From Candidatus Leptofilum gracile (GTDB taxonomy: Bacteria; Chloroflexota; Anaerolineae; Promineifilales; Promineifilaceae): a stretch of DNA of 64,000 nucleotides. The translations under genes were made by a program, and so were the position numbers. The stretch spans positions 186,001 to 250,000 of the forward strand of contig JADJOJ010000012.1 of assembly GCA_016713825.1 (NCBI GenBank), written 5' to 3'. The notes under the pieces were generated by a model. It was not told the DNA's origin, made no database searches, and was given only the letters and a program-made list of their open reading frames with translations. This document shows, one piece after another, positions 1 to 7,469 of this stretch (the first letter of the stretch is position 1; the number at the start of each line of letters is the position of its first letter).

Positions 1-589
1 CCGTACCAACCAGCATGTCTACGCCTTCCACTTCGATCAGTTCACGGCCAACGGTGGCGGTGGTTTCTGGATTGCTCTGGTCGTCGCGCAGGTAAACCTG
101 GATTTCGCAGCCGTCCATCATGTAAGAGGTGTAGCCATCGGCCTCAACGCCTTCAACGCCGGTGGCATATTCCATGCCGAGCGGGAAGCCGCGCAAGACG
201 TGTGCGCCGTAGATGGCCAACGCGCCGGTGGCGTCGGTGATGAGACCAATTTTGATGGGCTCTTCACAGGTCAGGCCAGCCATCGCTTCTTCTTCAACAA
301 CTACTTCTTCAGCCGCTGGCTCTTCCGTGGCGACAGCTTCTTCTACCGCTTCGGTGGCTTCTTCAACGGCCGCTTCTACCGTGGGTGCAATCTCTTCAAC
401 TGCTGCTTCAACGGTGGGAGCCAGTTCTTCGGCAGCTGCCTGAACAGTCGGGGCCAGCTCTTCAGCGGCGTCCTGCACCTGCTCGGCCGCATCGTTGATG
501 GCGTCTTCGGTGGCGGCATCACAGGCAGCCAACACAAAAGAGAGGCCCAGCAGCATAATCAATAAAGTTAACAGTGTACGACGTTTCAT
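1..589 (-). CDS. Branched-chain amino acid-type ABC transporter substrate-binding lipoprotein (3' end beyond window)
   Basis: Reading the minus strand from 589 gives a type II signal peptide: a basic start (MKRR), a hydrophobic core and the lipobox LAAC with Cys23 as the lipidation site. Next comes an acidic, Ala/Glu-rich stalk of about 70 residues with three copies of an EE(L/I)APTV(Q/E)AA unit. From about residue 100 the sequence IKIGLITDATGALAIYG matches the start of type 1 periplasmic binding domains (LivJ/LivK, Peripla_BP_6). The expected role is extracytoplasmic capture of an amino acid, amide or urea-like ligand for an ABC importer. About 196 codons are visible and the rest lies left of the window. 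The start at 589 has a GGAGG eight to nine bases upstream. An in-frame ATG at 673, also preceded by GGAGG, would add 28 residues before the signal peptide and is less likely. Confidence 0.85.
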   Translation of the reverse strand, partial: MKRRTLLTLLIMLLGLSFVLAACDAATEDAINDAAEQVQDAAEELAPTVQAAAEELAPTVEAAVEEIAPTVEAAVEEATEAVEEAVATEEPAAEEVVVEEEAMAGLTCEEPIKIGLITDATGALAIYGAHVLRGFPLGMEYATGVEGVEADGYTSYMMDGCEIQVYLRDDQSNPETTATVGRELIEVEGVDMLVGT

Positions 590-751
590 TTCTTTCTTTC
601 CTCCAGATATTTTACGTTTTTGGATGAAACTTTCTTTAATCAGTGTAGTTTTTCCTTCCTGTTTGTCACTCATTTCATAAACACCTCCATTGAGACTTTT
701 TCAGCTCGCCGTTAAATCTTAAACTGGGTCTTTGGAATTTCATGCGGTTTG

Positions 752-816
752 TCGTGAAACGTGAAGCGTGAAACGTGAGGTCTCTCTGGTCACGTTTCAC
801 GTTTCACGCTTCACGA
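752..816. repeat. Inverted array of GTGAAACGTGAAGC-type repeats
   Basis: The left arm (752-778) and right arm (790-816) are near-perfect reverse complements built from GTGAAAC/GTGAAGC units, so the region can fold into a long hairpin. The right arm contains the TGA stop of the MaoC-like gene ending at 811. The same family recurs at 2392-2462 and 4864-4918. It may act as a bidirectional terminator, but no U-tract is present. Confidence 0.85.
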
Positions 817-1221
817 CTTGTCCACCATCTGAGTTCCTAAAGAGCTATCTTTTACCAAAACAAGCGCCTCGCCTTCACAGACGACGGTGCCTGCCAAAGT
901 AACACAGGTTGTGCGCAGGTTGACCAGCGCTTTTTCGGGCCGCAGGCGGGTGATTTCGACAACGGCCGTTACCACCTCATCCACCCTGGCCACTGCCGGA
1001 AAGCGCAGCGACTGCTTCAGCCAGTTGGTGCCCGGTCCGGGCAGCTGCGTCCCCAGCAAATTAGAAAACAGGCCGCTGAGCAGCGGGCCGGGCACCGTGG
1101 CGGCATTGTCCGCCGCACCAAAGGCCAGCCCGGCATCGCCGGACAGCGCCCGGTAGGCGGCCACATCGGCAGCGGTAAAGGTGCGGCTGGTGCGGGCTTC
1201 CTGGCCGATGGCTAGGTTCAC
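811..1221 (-). CDS. MaoC-like hot-dog domain protein with degenerate hydratase motif
   Basis: 136 residues, the length of a single hot-dog MaoC domain. The N-terminus (IGQEARTSRTFTAADVAAYRALSGD) follows the MaoC/R-hydratase pattern. After SGD, however, the hydratase-2 signature (D-x-N-P-x-H) is replaced by AGLAFGAADNA, so the catalytic Asp/His pair is not evident. The gene overlaps the enoyl-CoA hydratase by 4 bp (1218-1221), and a canonical MaoC gene lies upstream at 2003-2383. It may therefore be a non-catalytic partner of that hydratase in a two-component enzyme, or a thioesterase-like or binding domain; this is inference. The stop codon lies in the GTGAAAC repeat. Last gene of the acyl-CoA operon. 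Confidence 0.7.
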   Translation of the reverse strand: MNLAIGQEARTSRTFTAADVAAYRALSGDAGLAFGAADNAATVPGPLLSGLFSNLLGTQLPGPGTNWLKQSLRFPAVARVDEVVTAVVEITRLRPEKALVNLRTTCVTLAGTVVCEGEALVLVKDSSLGTQMVDKS

Positions 1222-2006
1222 GCCACCACCGCCTTGCGCCGCTGGTTCACAAAGTCGCGGAAACCGTCAATCGCTTCCGGGGTCACCATCTGCTGCACAA
1301 AATGATCCAGCTCAGTGGCCAGCCGGGCGGCAATTTCGGCCCGGTTCAGGTGCAGCAGCTGTTTGGTGTGGGCAATGCTGCCCGGCTTTTTGGCAGCAAT
1401 CGCCTCGGCAATGGCCAGCGCTTCGGCCTGAATTTGGTCGGCTGCAACCACGCGATTGGCCAGGCCCCAGGCAACGGCCGTTTCCGCCCCAATCGCCTGG
1501 TTCAAATACAAAACTTCCGCCGCCCGGCGCGGCCCAATCACCAATGGCAGCAGCACCGCCCAGCCGCCGTCCGGGCTGGGGCCAACCTCGCTGTAAAAGG
1601 GGGCGAAGCTGGCTTCGGAGGCCAGCAACACGATGTCTGACCCCAAAATAAAGCCCAGCGAGCCGCCAGTGACGATGCCGTGAACGGCCGTAATCACCGG
1701 CATCGGCAAATCGATCAGCGCCAAAATCACCTGGTTCAGCAGCCCGACAATCTCACGGGCGTAGGGTTCCATCTCGTCGGCGTGCTGCACAAAACCCAAT
1801 GCATCGCCGCCGGTGGAGAAGGAACGGCCGTTGGCCCGCAGCACCACCGCCCGCACCGACTCGTCGGCCGCAACCTCCGCCAGTGCGTCCAGCAGTTGGC
1901 GCAGCAGGGCGGGCACCAGGCTGTTGTGCCGCTGGGGCCGGTTGAGGGTGACAACGGCCGTTGCCCCCACAAAATCGAGCAAAATCAGTTCGTCTGCCTG
2001 ATTCAT
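1218..2006 (-). CDS. Enoyl-CoA hydratase/isomerase family protein
   Basis: 262 residues, typical crotonase-fold length. Visible signatures are the CoA/oxyanion-hole segment RSFSTGGDALGF (about residues 61-72), the second oxyanion segment GIVTGGSLGFILGSDIVLL (about 110-128), and FAPFYSEVGPSPDGG (about 137-151), where a Glu occupies the usual catalytic position. The family hydrates or isomerises 2-enoyl-CoA thioesters in beta-oxidation or related acyl-CoA degradation in the cytoplasm; the precise substrate cannot be read. It overlaps its downstream neighbour (1218-1221) and its upstream neighbour (2003-2006) by 4 bp each, which indicates translational coupling in one operon with two MaoC-like proteins and acyl-CoA synthetases. 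PaaG/PaaF-like assignments are possible but not distinguishable here. Confidence 0.85.
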   Translation of the reverse strand: MNQADELILLDFVGATAVVTLNRPQRHNSLVPALLRQLLDALAEVAADESVRAVVLRANGRSFSTGGDALGFVQHADEMEPYAREIVGLLNQVILALIDLPMPVITAVHGIVTGGSLGFILGSDIVLLASEASFAPFYSEVGPSPDGGWAVLLPLVIGPRRAAEVLYLNQAIGAETAVAWGLANRVVAADQIQAEALAIAEAIAAKKPGSIAHTKQLLHLNRAEIAARLATELDHFVQQMVTPEAIDGFRDFVNQRRKAVVA

Positions 2007-2383
2007 AACAAAATCACCGTCTCGCCGGTCAGGGTCGCCTCGCCTGCCGGATTGCGCATTTCGGTTAACAGCCGCAGCTGTGACCCATCCTGCGCCAAAA
2101 GTTCAAGATGAATCGTCATCGGCTCGTCGGCGTAAGTGGGCGCGGGGAACATCAGCTCCTGCGAAACCTGCACCGCGCCGGGAAAATGGCGGCTGATCGC
2201 GCCGCAAATCACGCTGTAGAGCAGCATCCCGTGGGCCACGGTGCGCCCAAAGCGCGTCCGCGTCGCAAAGTCGGGATCGACATGGATCGGGTTGTCGTCC
2301 CCGCTCAGCCGGGCAAAGGCGTCAAACTCCGCCTGGCTGAACGTTTTCTGCTCTTGAATGAGTGTTTGCAAATCCGGTTTCAT
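2003..2383 (-). CDS. MaoC family (R)-hydratase-like dehydratase
   Basis: 126 residues from the ATG at 2383. It carries the complete hydratase-2 signature, FARLSGDDNPIHVDPDFA (about residues 22-39), with catalytic Asp and His, followed by the usual AHGML segment. Expected activity is reversible hydration of trans-2-enoyl-CoA to (R)-3-hydroxyacyl-CoA. The open frame continues 19 codons upstream to 2440, but that extension is only the translation of the GTGAAAC repeat (RSRFTFHVSRFTK), so the internal ATG is preferred even though no strong Shine-Dalgarno is visible. It overlaps the enoyl-CoA hydratase by 4 bp. Confidence 0.8.
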   Translation of the reverse strand: MKPDLQTLIQEQKTFSQAEFDAFARLSGDDNPIHVDPDFATRTRFGRTVAHGMLLYSVICGAISRHFPGAVQVSQELMFPAPTYADEPMTIHLELLAQDGSQLRLLTEMRNPAGEATLTGETVILL

Positions 2384-2391
2384 ATCATTTT

Positions 2392-2462
2392 TCGTGAAAC
2401 GTGAAACGTGAAACGTGAAGCGTGACCGGAGGCCAATCACGCTTCACGCATCACGTTTCACG
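2392..2462. repeat. Inverted array of GTGAAAC-type repeats
   Basis: Direct units (2392-2425) and their inverse (2437-2462) flank a short GC-rich spacer. The array touches both genes: it encodes the spurious N-terminal extension of the MaoC gene and contains the stop codon of the acyl-CoA synthetase ending at 2458. Confidence 0.85.
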
Positions 2463-3957
2463 CCTTCTCTACCATCTCGCGCAGTTCGCGCTTGAGCACT
2501 TTGCCTGCGGCTGTGCGCGGCAGTTCCTGCAAAAAGCGCACCTGCTTGGGAATCTTGTAGCGGGCCAGTTTGCCCTGGCAAAAATCAATCACTTCCTGCT
2601 CGGTGAGCGCCGCGCCCTCTTTAACGACCACCAGCGCCAGCCCCACTTCTTGCCACTTGGGATCGGGGATGCCGATAACGGCCGTTTCCGCCACCCCCGG
2701 ATGCTGATAAATCACGTTTTCCACCTCGGCCGGGTAAACATTTTCGCCGCCGGAAATAAACATATCTTTCCAGCGATCGACAATCGTGTAAAACCCTTCT
2801 TCATCGACCATCGCCGCGTCGCCGGAGTGCAGCCAGCCGCCGCGCAGCGCTTCGGCCGTCGCTTCCGGCATGTTCCAGTAGCCGGTGGTGACGTTGCCGC
2901 CGCGAATGCACAGCTCGCCCACCTGGTTGGCACCCAGCACGTTACCCTCGCGGTCCATGATGCAGACGTCGGTGTGCAGCACCGGCTTGCCCACGGAGCC
3001 AGCCTTGCGAATGGCATCCTCTTGCGGCACCAGGAACACCGTCGGCCCGGTTTCTGTCATGCCAAACCCCTGCTGGATGATGATGCCCCGGCTGGCGTAG
3101 TCGTGTACCACCGAGGGGGGGAGCGAGGAGCCGCCGCTGGCCCAACTGCGCACGCTGCTGAGATCGTATTTGGTGAAATCGGCCGTTTGCGCCAGCATCA
3201 AATAAATGGCGGGCACCAGCAGCAGCACGCTCACCTGCCACTGCTCGATCAGCTGAAGCAGTTGGTTTGGCTCGAACTGGCGCATCACCACCAGGGTGCC
3301 GCCAGTGTGGAAAATCGGCCCGGCGTACAGTCCCAGCCCGCCCGCATGGAAGCAGGGCAGCACGTTCAAATTCACGTCCCGCGACGATAAATCAATCGCC
3401 TGGCCCATGCCCACGGCGTTGTAGAAAAAGTTGCCGTAGGTCACCTGCGCTCCCTTGGGGCGGCCAGTGGTGCCGCTGGTGTACAAAATGGCCCAGGTAT
3501 CTTCGTAGCGCAGGCGCGGATCGGGCACGCCTGCCGGGTCGCCTGCGGCCAACGTGGCTTCGTCGCCCACGGTGAGCCAATGCTCGATTTGGACGGATTG
3601 ACGGAGGGAGACGGCCGTTTCCCCAAACGCCTCATCCACCAAAATGGCGCGGGGCTGGCAGTCGTTGAGGATGTATGCCAGTTCGGGCACGGTGAGCCGC
3701 CAGTTGAGCGTGTTCAAAATGGTGCCGCTTTTGGCGCAGGCAAACAGGGCGACGTAATAATCGGCGCTGTTGTGGGCCAAAATGGAGACGCGATCGCCCG
3801 TTTGCAGGCCGAGCTGATGCCTAAAAACGTGTGCCAGCCGGTTGGCCCGCTCATTGAACTGGGCGTAGCTGAACTGCTGCCCGCTGTGGGCATCTGCAAT
3901 AGCTATTTTGTCTGGCGTTCTTTCAGCGTGCCGCTGAATCCAATCAAAGTGAACCAT
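2458..3957 (-). CDS. AMP-forming acyl-CoA synthetase (first of three)
   Basis: 499 residues, full length for the class I adenylate-forming family. Core motifs in order: YTSGTTGRPKG (A3 phosphate-binding loop, near residue 159), GFGMTETGPT (A5), GWLHSGDAAMVDEEGF (A7), DRWKDMFISGGENVYPAEVE (A8 hinge) and PRTAAGKVLKREL with the catalytic A10 lysine. The enzyme should adenylate a carboxylic acid and transfer it to CoA; chain length cannot be inferred. The ATG at 3957 is chosen because AGGAAA lies about seven bases upstream; an ATG at 3984 adds nine unsupported residues. It lies upstream of the MaoC/enoyl-CoA hydratase genes in the same direction. The stop lies in the GTGAAAC repeat. Confidence 0.9.
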   Translation of the reverse strand: MVHFDWIQRHAERTPDKIAIADAHSGQQFSYAQFNERANRLAHVFRHQLGLQTGDRVSILAHNSADYYVALFACAKSGTILNTLNWRLTVPELAYILNDCQPRAILVDEAFGETAVSLRQSVQIEHWLTVGDEATLAAGDPAGVPDPRLRYEDTWAILYTSGTTGRPKGAQVTYGNFFYNAVGMGQAIDLSSRDVNLNVLPCFHAGGLGLYAGPIFHTGGTLVVMRQFEPNQLLQLIEQWQVSVLLLVPAIYLMLAQTADFTKYDLSSVRSWASGGSSLPPSVVHDYASRGIIIQQGFGMTETGPTVFLVPQEDAIRKAGSVGKPVLHTDVCIMDREGNVLGANQVGELCIRGGNVTTGYWNMPEATAEALRGGWLHSGDAAMVDEEGFYTIVDRWKDMFISGGENVYPAEVENVIYQHPGVAETAVIGIPDPKWQEVGLALVVVKEGAALTEQEVIDFCQGKLARYKIPKQVRFLQELPRTAAGKVLKRELREMVEKA

Positions 3958-3978
3958 GATGTTTCCTGAAAAAAAATA

Positions 3979-4040
3979 ACGCAAAGGCGCAAAGGTGCAG
4001 AGAGTAAAAAAAAAATCTGTGTAATCTGCGTAATCTGTGG
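3979..4040. repeat. CGCAAAGGCGCAAAGG and ATCTGTGTAATCTGCG repeat block
   Basis: Between the synthetase and the hydrolase lie CGCAAAGG units, an A-rich run, and ATCTGTG(T/A)AATCTGCG units. Both families recur elsewhere in the window (for example 18272-18345, 29055-29125 and 52754-52783). Confidence 0.75.
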
Positions 4041-4041
4041 A

Positions 4042-4851
4042 TTATTCGCCTTTTAAAAACTGTGTGACGATAGCCACGGCCGTTTCCGGCTGTTCAAATG
4101 GGAAAAAGTGCCCGGCCTGGTCGATAACGGCCGTTTCCGCCTGCGGAATTGCGGCCTTGAGCAAATCCACGTTGGCGGGCGGCACCACCTTGTCCTCCGC
4201 GCCAGACAAAAGCAGCGTCGGCGCGGTGATGGCGGCCAGCTTGTGCTCAAAACAGGCCGCTTCCGACATCAGCGACAGCCCGATGCCCATCTGCGCCTGG
4301 TACCCGGCCGGGTCGATGGGATGGCTGGCGCGGTAGGCCAACCACTCCTCCACAATTTCGGGATGGCGCTCGCCAAAGCCGGTGGCGCAGCTGATCAAAA
4401 TGCCGTTGCGCAGGCGGGTGAGCGGGTCGGTGGTGGTGTCCATCAGCACGGCCAGCGCTTCCTGCGTGACGGGCACGTGGCGCGGCCCGCCAAAGTTAGT
4501 GGCCGACAAAATGAGCTTGCTGAGCTTGTCCGGGTAAGCGAGGGCAAACGCCTGGGCGATAAAACCACCCATTGAGTGTCCGAAAACGGCCGTTTCCGCC
4601 CACCCCAGCGCCGCCAGCAAGCTGCATAAATCCTCGGCCAGCAGCTGGGCAGTGTACGGCCCGGCGGGCTTGTCCGTTTCGCCCACGCCCCGGTTGTCGT
4701 AGCTGAGCACGGTGAACTGTTTGGCCAATCCGGGCACCATCTTGTGCCACATCCAGCGGCTGTAGCCCAACCCGGCCACCAGCACCAGCGGCGGCCCGCT
4801 GCCTTCAATTTCATATGCCATTGTGATGCCGTTGACGGTTATTGTTGCCAT
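4042..4851 (-). CDS. Alpha/beta-fold hydrolase
   Basis: 269 residues. It contains the nucleophile elbow GHSMGG (Ser near residue 94), the oxyanion segment LVAGLGYSRWMW, the acid residue in LSGAEDKVV and the catalytic His in AGHFFPFEQ, so a complete Ser-Asp-His triad is visible. Candidate roles are thioester, carboxylic ester or C-C bond hydrolysis of an intermediate handled by the neighbouring acyl-CoA synthetases; the substrate is unknown. The start at 4851 has GAGGG five to six bases upstream. The 19 upstream codons to 4908 are translated GTGAAAC repeat and are rejected. Confidence 0.85.
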   Translation of the reverse strand: MATITVNGITMAYEIEGSGPPLVLVAGLGYSRWMWHKMVPGLAKQFTVLSYDNRGVGETDKPAGPYTAQLLAEDLCSLLAALGWAETAVFGHSMGGFIAQAFALAYPDKLSKLILSATNFGGPRHVPVTQEALAVLMDTTTDPLTRLRNGILISCATGFGERHPEIVEEWLAYRASHPIDPAGYQAQMGIGLSLMSEAACFEHKLAAITAPTLLLSGAEDKVVPPANVDLLKAAIPQAETAVIDQAGHFFPFEQPETAVAIVTQFLKGE

Positions 4852-4863
4852 AGTATCCCTCGG

Positions 4864-4918
4864 TGATGCGTGAAACGTGAGACGTGATAGGCTTTCTTCA
4901 CGCATCACGTTTCACGTT
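4864..4918. repeat. Inverted array of GTGAAAC-type repeats (third copy)
   Basis: Direct units at 4864-4887 face inverse units at 4898-4918. The TGA stop of the upstream synthetase (4912-4914) lies inside the inverse arm. Confidence 0.8.
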
Positions 4919-6450
4919 TCTGTATTGTCTAAAAGCAATGATTCCTTCAGTTCTACCTTGATCACCTTGCCGTAGGGCGAGTAGGGCAGGGCGTCGGTGA
5001 AGATGACGCGCTTGGGAATTTTGTAGCGGGCCAGTTTGCCCTGGCAGTGCTGCAGCAGTTCGGCTTCGGTGATGGCTGTGCCGTTGGCTTTCACCACCAC
5101 CATCACGCCCACCTCGCCCCACTTCTCATCCGGCTGGCCGATGAGCGCCGCTTCGGCGACCGCCTCATGGGCGACAAACACTGCTTCCACCTCGGCGGCG
5201 TACACGTTTTCGCCGCCGCTGATGATCATGTCCTTAAACCGCCCGGCGATGAAGTAAAAGCCGTCTTCGTCCATCTGGGCCATGTCGCCAGTGTGGAACC
5301 AGCCGTCGCGCAGGGCTTCGGCGGTGGCTTCGGGATTGCGCCAGTAGCCGCTGGTGACGTGCGGCCCTTTGATGAGCAGTTCGCCGGTCTGGTTGGGGGG
5401 GACGGAACGGCCGTCTTCATCCACCAGTTTCATCTCACTGTGAAAAATCGGCTTGCCCACCGTGCCGGGCTTGTTTAGCGGGTCGTCGTCGTTCATGGTG
5501 AAGCAGTTGGTGCCTACCTCGGTGAGGCCGTACCCCTGGCGGAACGGCTTGCCCGTCGCCTGCCGCCACGCCGCGATGAGCGACACCGGGCAGGGCGCGC
5601 CGCCGCTGATAAACCAGCGAATGGCGCTGAAATCGGTTTGGGCCAGCGCGGGCGTGTTGAGCCACATCTGGAAAATGGTGGGCACGCCCAGCAGCACGGT
5701 ACACTGTTCCTCGGCCACCTGGCGCAGCGTGTCTACCGGATCAAACTGGCGCATCAGCACAATGCGCCCGCCGACGTAAAACAGCGGCGTCAAAAACACA
5801 AACAGCCCGCCAGAGTGGAACATCGGCGTAAAAATCGGCGAAATGTCATCCTGCGTCAATCCCCAGCTGATGACGGTGTTGATCGAATTCCACACAATCT
5901 GGCGGTGGGGAATCATCGCCCCCTTTGGCTTCCCGGTGGTCCCAGAGGTGTACAAAATGCAGGCGGTGTCGTCGGGGTGGAGAGACGGCCGTTCCGGTTC
6001 CCCACTATCCGCCGCCGCCAACTCATCCTCATAAACCAGCGCCCCCGCCAGCTCCGCGCCCTCCACGCTGACCAGGTGGTCCACGGCAATGTGGGGCAGC
6101 ATCGCCGCCAGCGTTTCTGTAAATTCCGGGCCGCAAATGAGTACCTTCGAGCCGCAATCCTGCACGATGTAGGCCAGCTCGTCGGCCACCAGCCGCCAGT
6201 TCAGCGGTGCAAAAATCGCCCCGATTTTGGTAGCGGCGTACAGCAGATCAACATAGACGACGCTGTTGTGCGCCAGCAGCGAGACCACATCCCCCTTTTG
6301 CACGCCCAGCTTCTGCAAAAAGTGGCAGGCGCGGTTGACCCGCGTGTTGAGCTGGGCAAAGGTGTAGCTCTGCCCGGTGGCCAGCTCGCGCAGCGCCACC
6401 CGGTCGGGGGTTGGTTCGGCTCGTTTGCTGAGTAAGTTGCTTGCATCCAT
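4912..6450 (-). CDS. AMP-forming acyl-CoA synthetase (second of three)
   Basis: 512 residues. Motifs: YTSGTTGKPKG (near residue 168), GYGLTEVGTN, GWFHTGDMAQMDEDGF, GRFKDMIISGGENVYAAEVE and YSPYGKVIKVEL with the A10 lysine. It is clearly related to the synthetase at 2458-3957 (same NWRL, NVYxAEVE and ARYKIPK segments), so the two look like diverged paralogues with probably different acids as substrates. Expected reaction: acid + ATP + CoA to acyl-CoA + AMP + PPi. It is flanked by two alpha/beta hydrolases transcribed in the same direction. The start ATG at 6450 begins MDASNLL; no strong Shine-Dalgarno is visible. Confidence 0.9.
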   Translation of the reverse strand: MDASNLLSKRAEPTPDRVALRELATGQSYTFAQLNTRVNRACHFLQKLGVQKGDVVSLLAHNSVVYVDLLYAATKIGAIFAPLNWRLVADELAYIVQDCGSKVLICGPEFTETLAAMLPHIAVDHLVSVEGAELAGALVYEDELAAADSGEPERPSLHPDDTACILYTSGTTGKPKGAMIPHRQIVWNSINTVISWGLTQDDISPIFTPMFHSGGLFVFLTPLFYVGGRIVLMRQFDPVDTLRQVAEEQCTVLLGVPTIFQMWLNTPALAQTDFSAIRWFISGGAPCPVSLIAAWRQATGKPFRQGYGLTEVGTNCFTMNDDDPLNKPGTVGKPIFHSEMKLVDEDGRSVPPNQTGELLIKGPHVTSGYWRNPEATAEALRDGWFHTGDMAQMDEDGFYFIAGRFKDMIISGGENVYAAEVEAVFVAHEAVAEAALIGQPDEKWGEVGVMVVVKANGTAITEAELLQHCQGKLARYKIPKRVIFTDALPYSPYGKVIKVELKESLLLDNTET

Positions 6451-6459
6451 AAAATAGTT

Positions 6460-6530
6460 GGACGCTGATTAACGCGGAGGACGCGGATTTTCCTTATTTG
6501 GAAAATCGACGTTTATCGACGTTTATCGGC
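6460..6530. repeat. GCTGATTAACGCGGAGG and CGACGTTTAT repeat block
   Basis: Short spacer between acyl-CoA synthetase and hydrolase genes. It holds a GACGCTGATTAACGCGG unit followed by GGACGCGG and two copies of TCGACGTTTA. A similar unit (GACGCTGATGAACGCC) overlaps the end of the O-antigen ligase-like gene at 59490. Confidence 0.6.
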
Positions 6531-6540
6531 GTACTGTGCC

Positions 6541-7377
6541 TTAACTTTCTTCTAAAAATGTTGTTATCTCTTTGGCCAACACCGCTACATTGTCGCCAAA
6601 CAGCATCGTCATGTGGTTGCCGGGGATGGCTTTGTAGCGGCAGTTGGGCAGGGCGTTGACGGTGGCTTCGGCCTCGGCGGGCGGCACGACGGGCATGGCC
6701 CCAGGTGCGCCAAACGGGCCGGGCGCGTGCAGCATGATGGTGGGCTGGTGTACCTCGGCAAAGATGGCTGCCCACGGTTCGGCCAGCGCTTTGTCGATGG
6801 CTTCGGCGATGTTGGCGGGGCGAGAACGGGCCTGTACGGAGCCGTCGTCGTTGCATTGTACATCAGCTTGGTAGTAACTTTCTACGGCCGTATCCCAATA
6901 CCCCTGCCAGTACGCCGCATTCTTGACCGCATCCCGGTACGCTTCCCAGGAGGCAATACGCTGCCCCAGCCGGGCCAATGATGGTTTGATGAGTTCCTTC
7001 ACGTTGGGGTGCAAATAGCCAGAATCCATGATGATGCATTTAGCGACGCGCGCTGGATGGTTGGCCGCCAGGTAACAGGTAAGCAGCCCGCCAAACGAGT
7101 GTCCGGCCAAAATCGCCTGATCCAGCCCCAAATTGTCCATCAAACCCAAAATGTCGGCGGCGTGGTCGGCCATGCTGTAGCCCGCTTCCGGCTTGTCGCT
7201 CTGGCCGCGCCCGCGCAAATCGACGGCCAGCAGGCGGTTGGGCAGGCTGCTCGCCGCCAGACCATCAAAAAAGTGCGCGTTGGCCGTCAGGCCGTGCAGC
7301 ACAATCAGAGTTGGCTCGTCCCCAGGGTGGTCCAGGTAGTGAAGGGTGATGCCGTTGGTTTGGGTGAATTTATCCAT
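6541..7377 (-). CDS. Alpha/beta-fold hydrolase (second)
   Basis: 278 residues from the ATG at 7377. Visible elements are LIVLHGLTANAHFF (oxyanion loop), VDLRGRGQSDKPE, the nucleophile elbow GHSFGG (Ser near residue 94) and a C-terminal GNHMTM with the probable catalytic His. The order is that of haloalkane-dehalogenase/C-C-hydrolase-like esterases. It is distinct from the hydrolase at 4042-4851 and probably serves a different step. The frame is open to 7437, but that N-terminal stretch (LPITDNGLRITDYG) is translation of the CGGTAATC repeat and is excluded. AGAG is the only Shine-Dalgarno-like sequence. Confidence 0.82.
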   Translation of the reverse strand: MDKFTQTNGITLHYLDHPGDEPTLIVLHGLTANAHFFDGLAASSLPNRLLAVDLRGRGQSDKPEAGYSMADHAADILGLMDNLGLDQAILAGHSFGGLLTCYLAANHPARVAKCIIMDSGYLHPNVKELIKPSLARLGQRIASWEAYRDAVKNAAYWQGYWDTAVESYYQADVQCNDDGSVQARSRPANIAEAIDKALAEPWAAIFAEVHQPTIMLHAPGPFGAPGAMPVVPPAEAEATVNALPNCRYKAIPGNHMTMLFGDNVAVLAKEITTFLEES

Positions 7378-7380
7378 TTT

Positions 7381-7469
7381 CTCTATTCCGTAATCGGTAA
7401 TCCGTAATCCGTTATCGGTAATCGGTAAGCGGTTCACCGATTACCGTTCACCGATTACCGTTCACCGCT
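7381..7469. repeat. Inverted array of CGGTAATCGGTAATCC repeats
   Basis: CGTAATC/GGTAATC units (7389-7430) face CCGATTACC/TTCACCG units (7434-7469). The synthetase ending at 7455 takes its TAA stop from this array. Related arrays are at 50767-50847 and, inside a gene, at 55883-55962. Confidence 0.8.
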
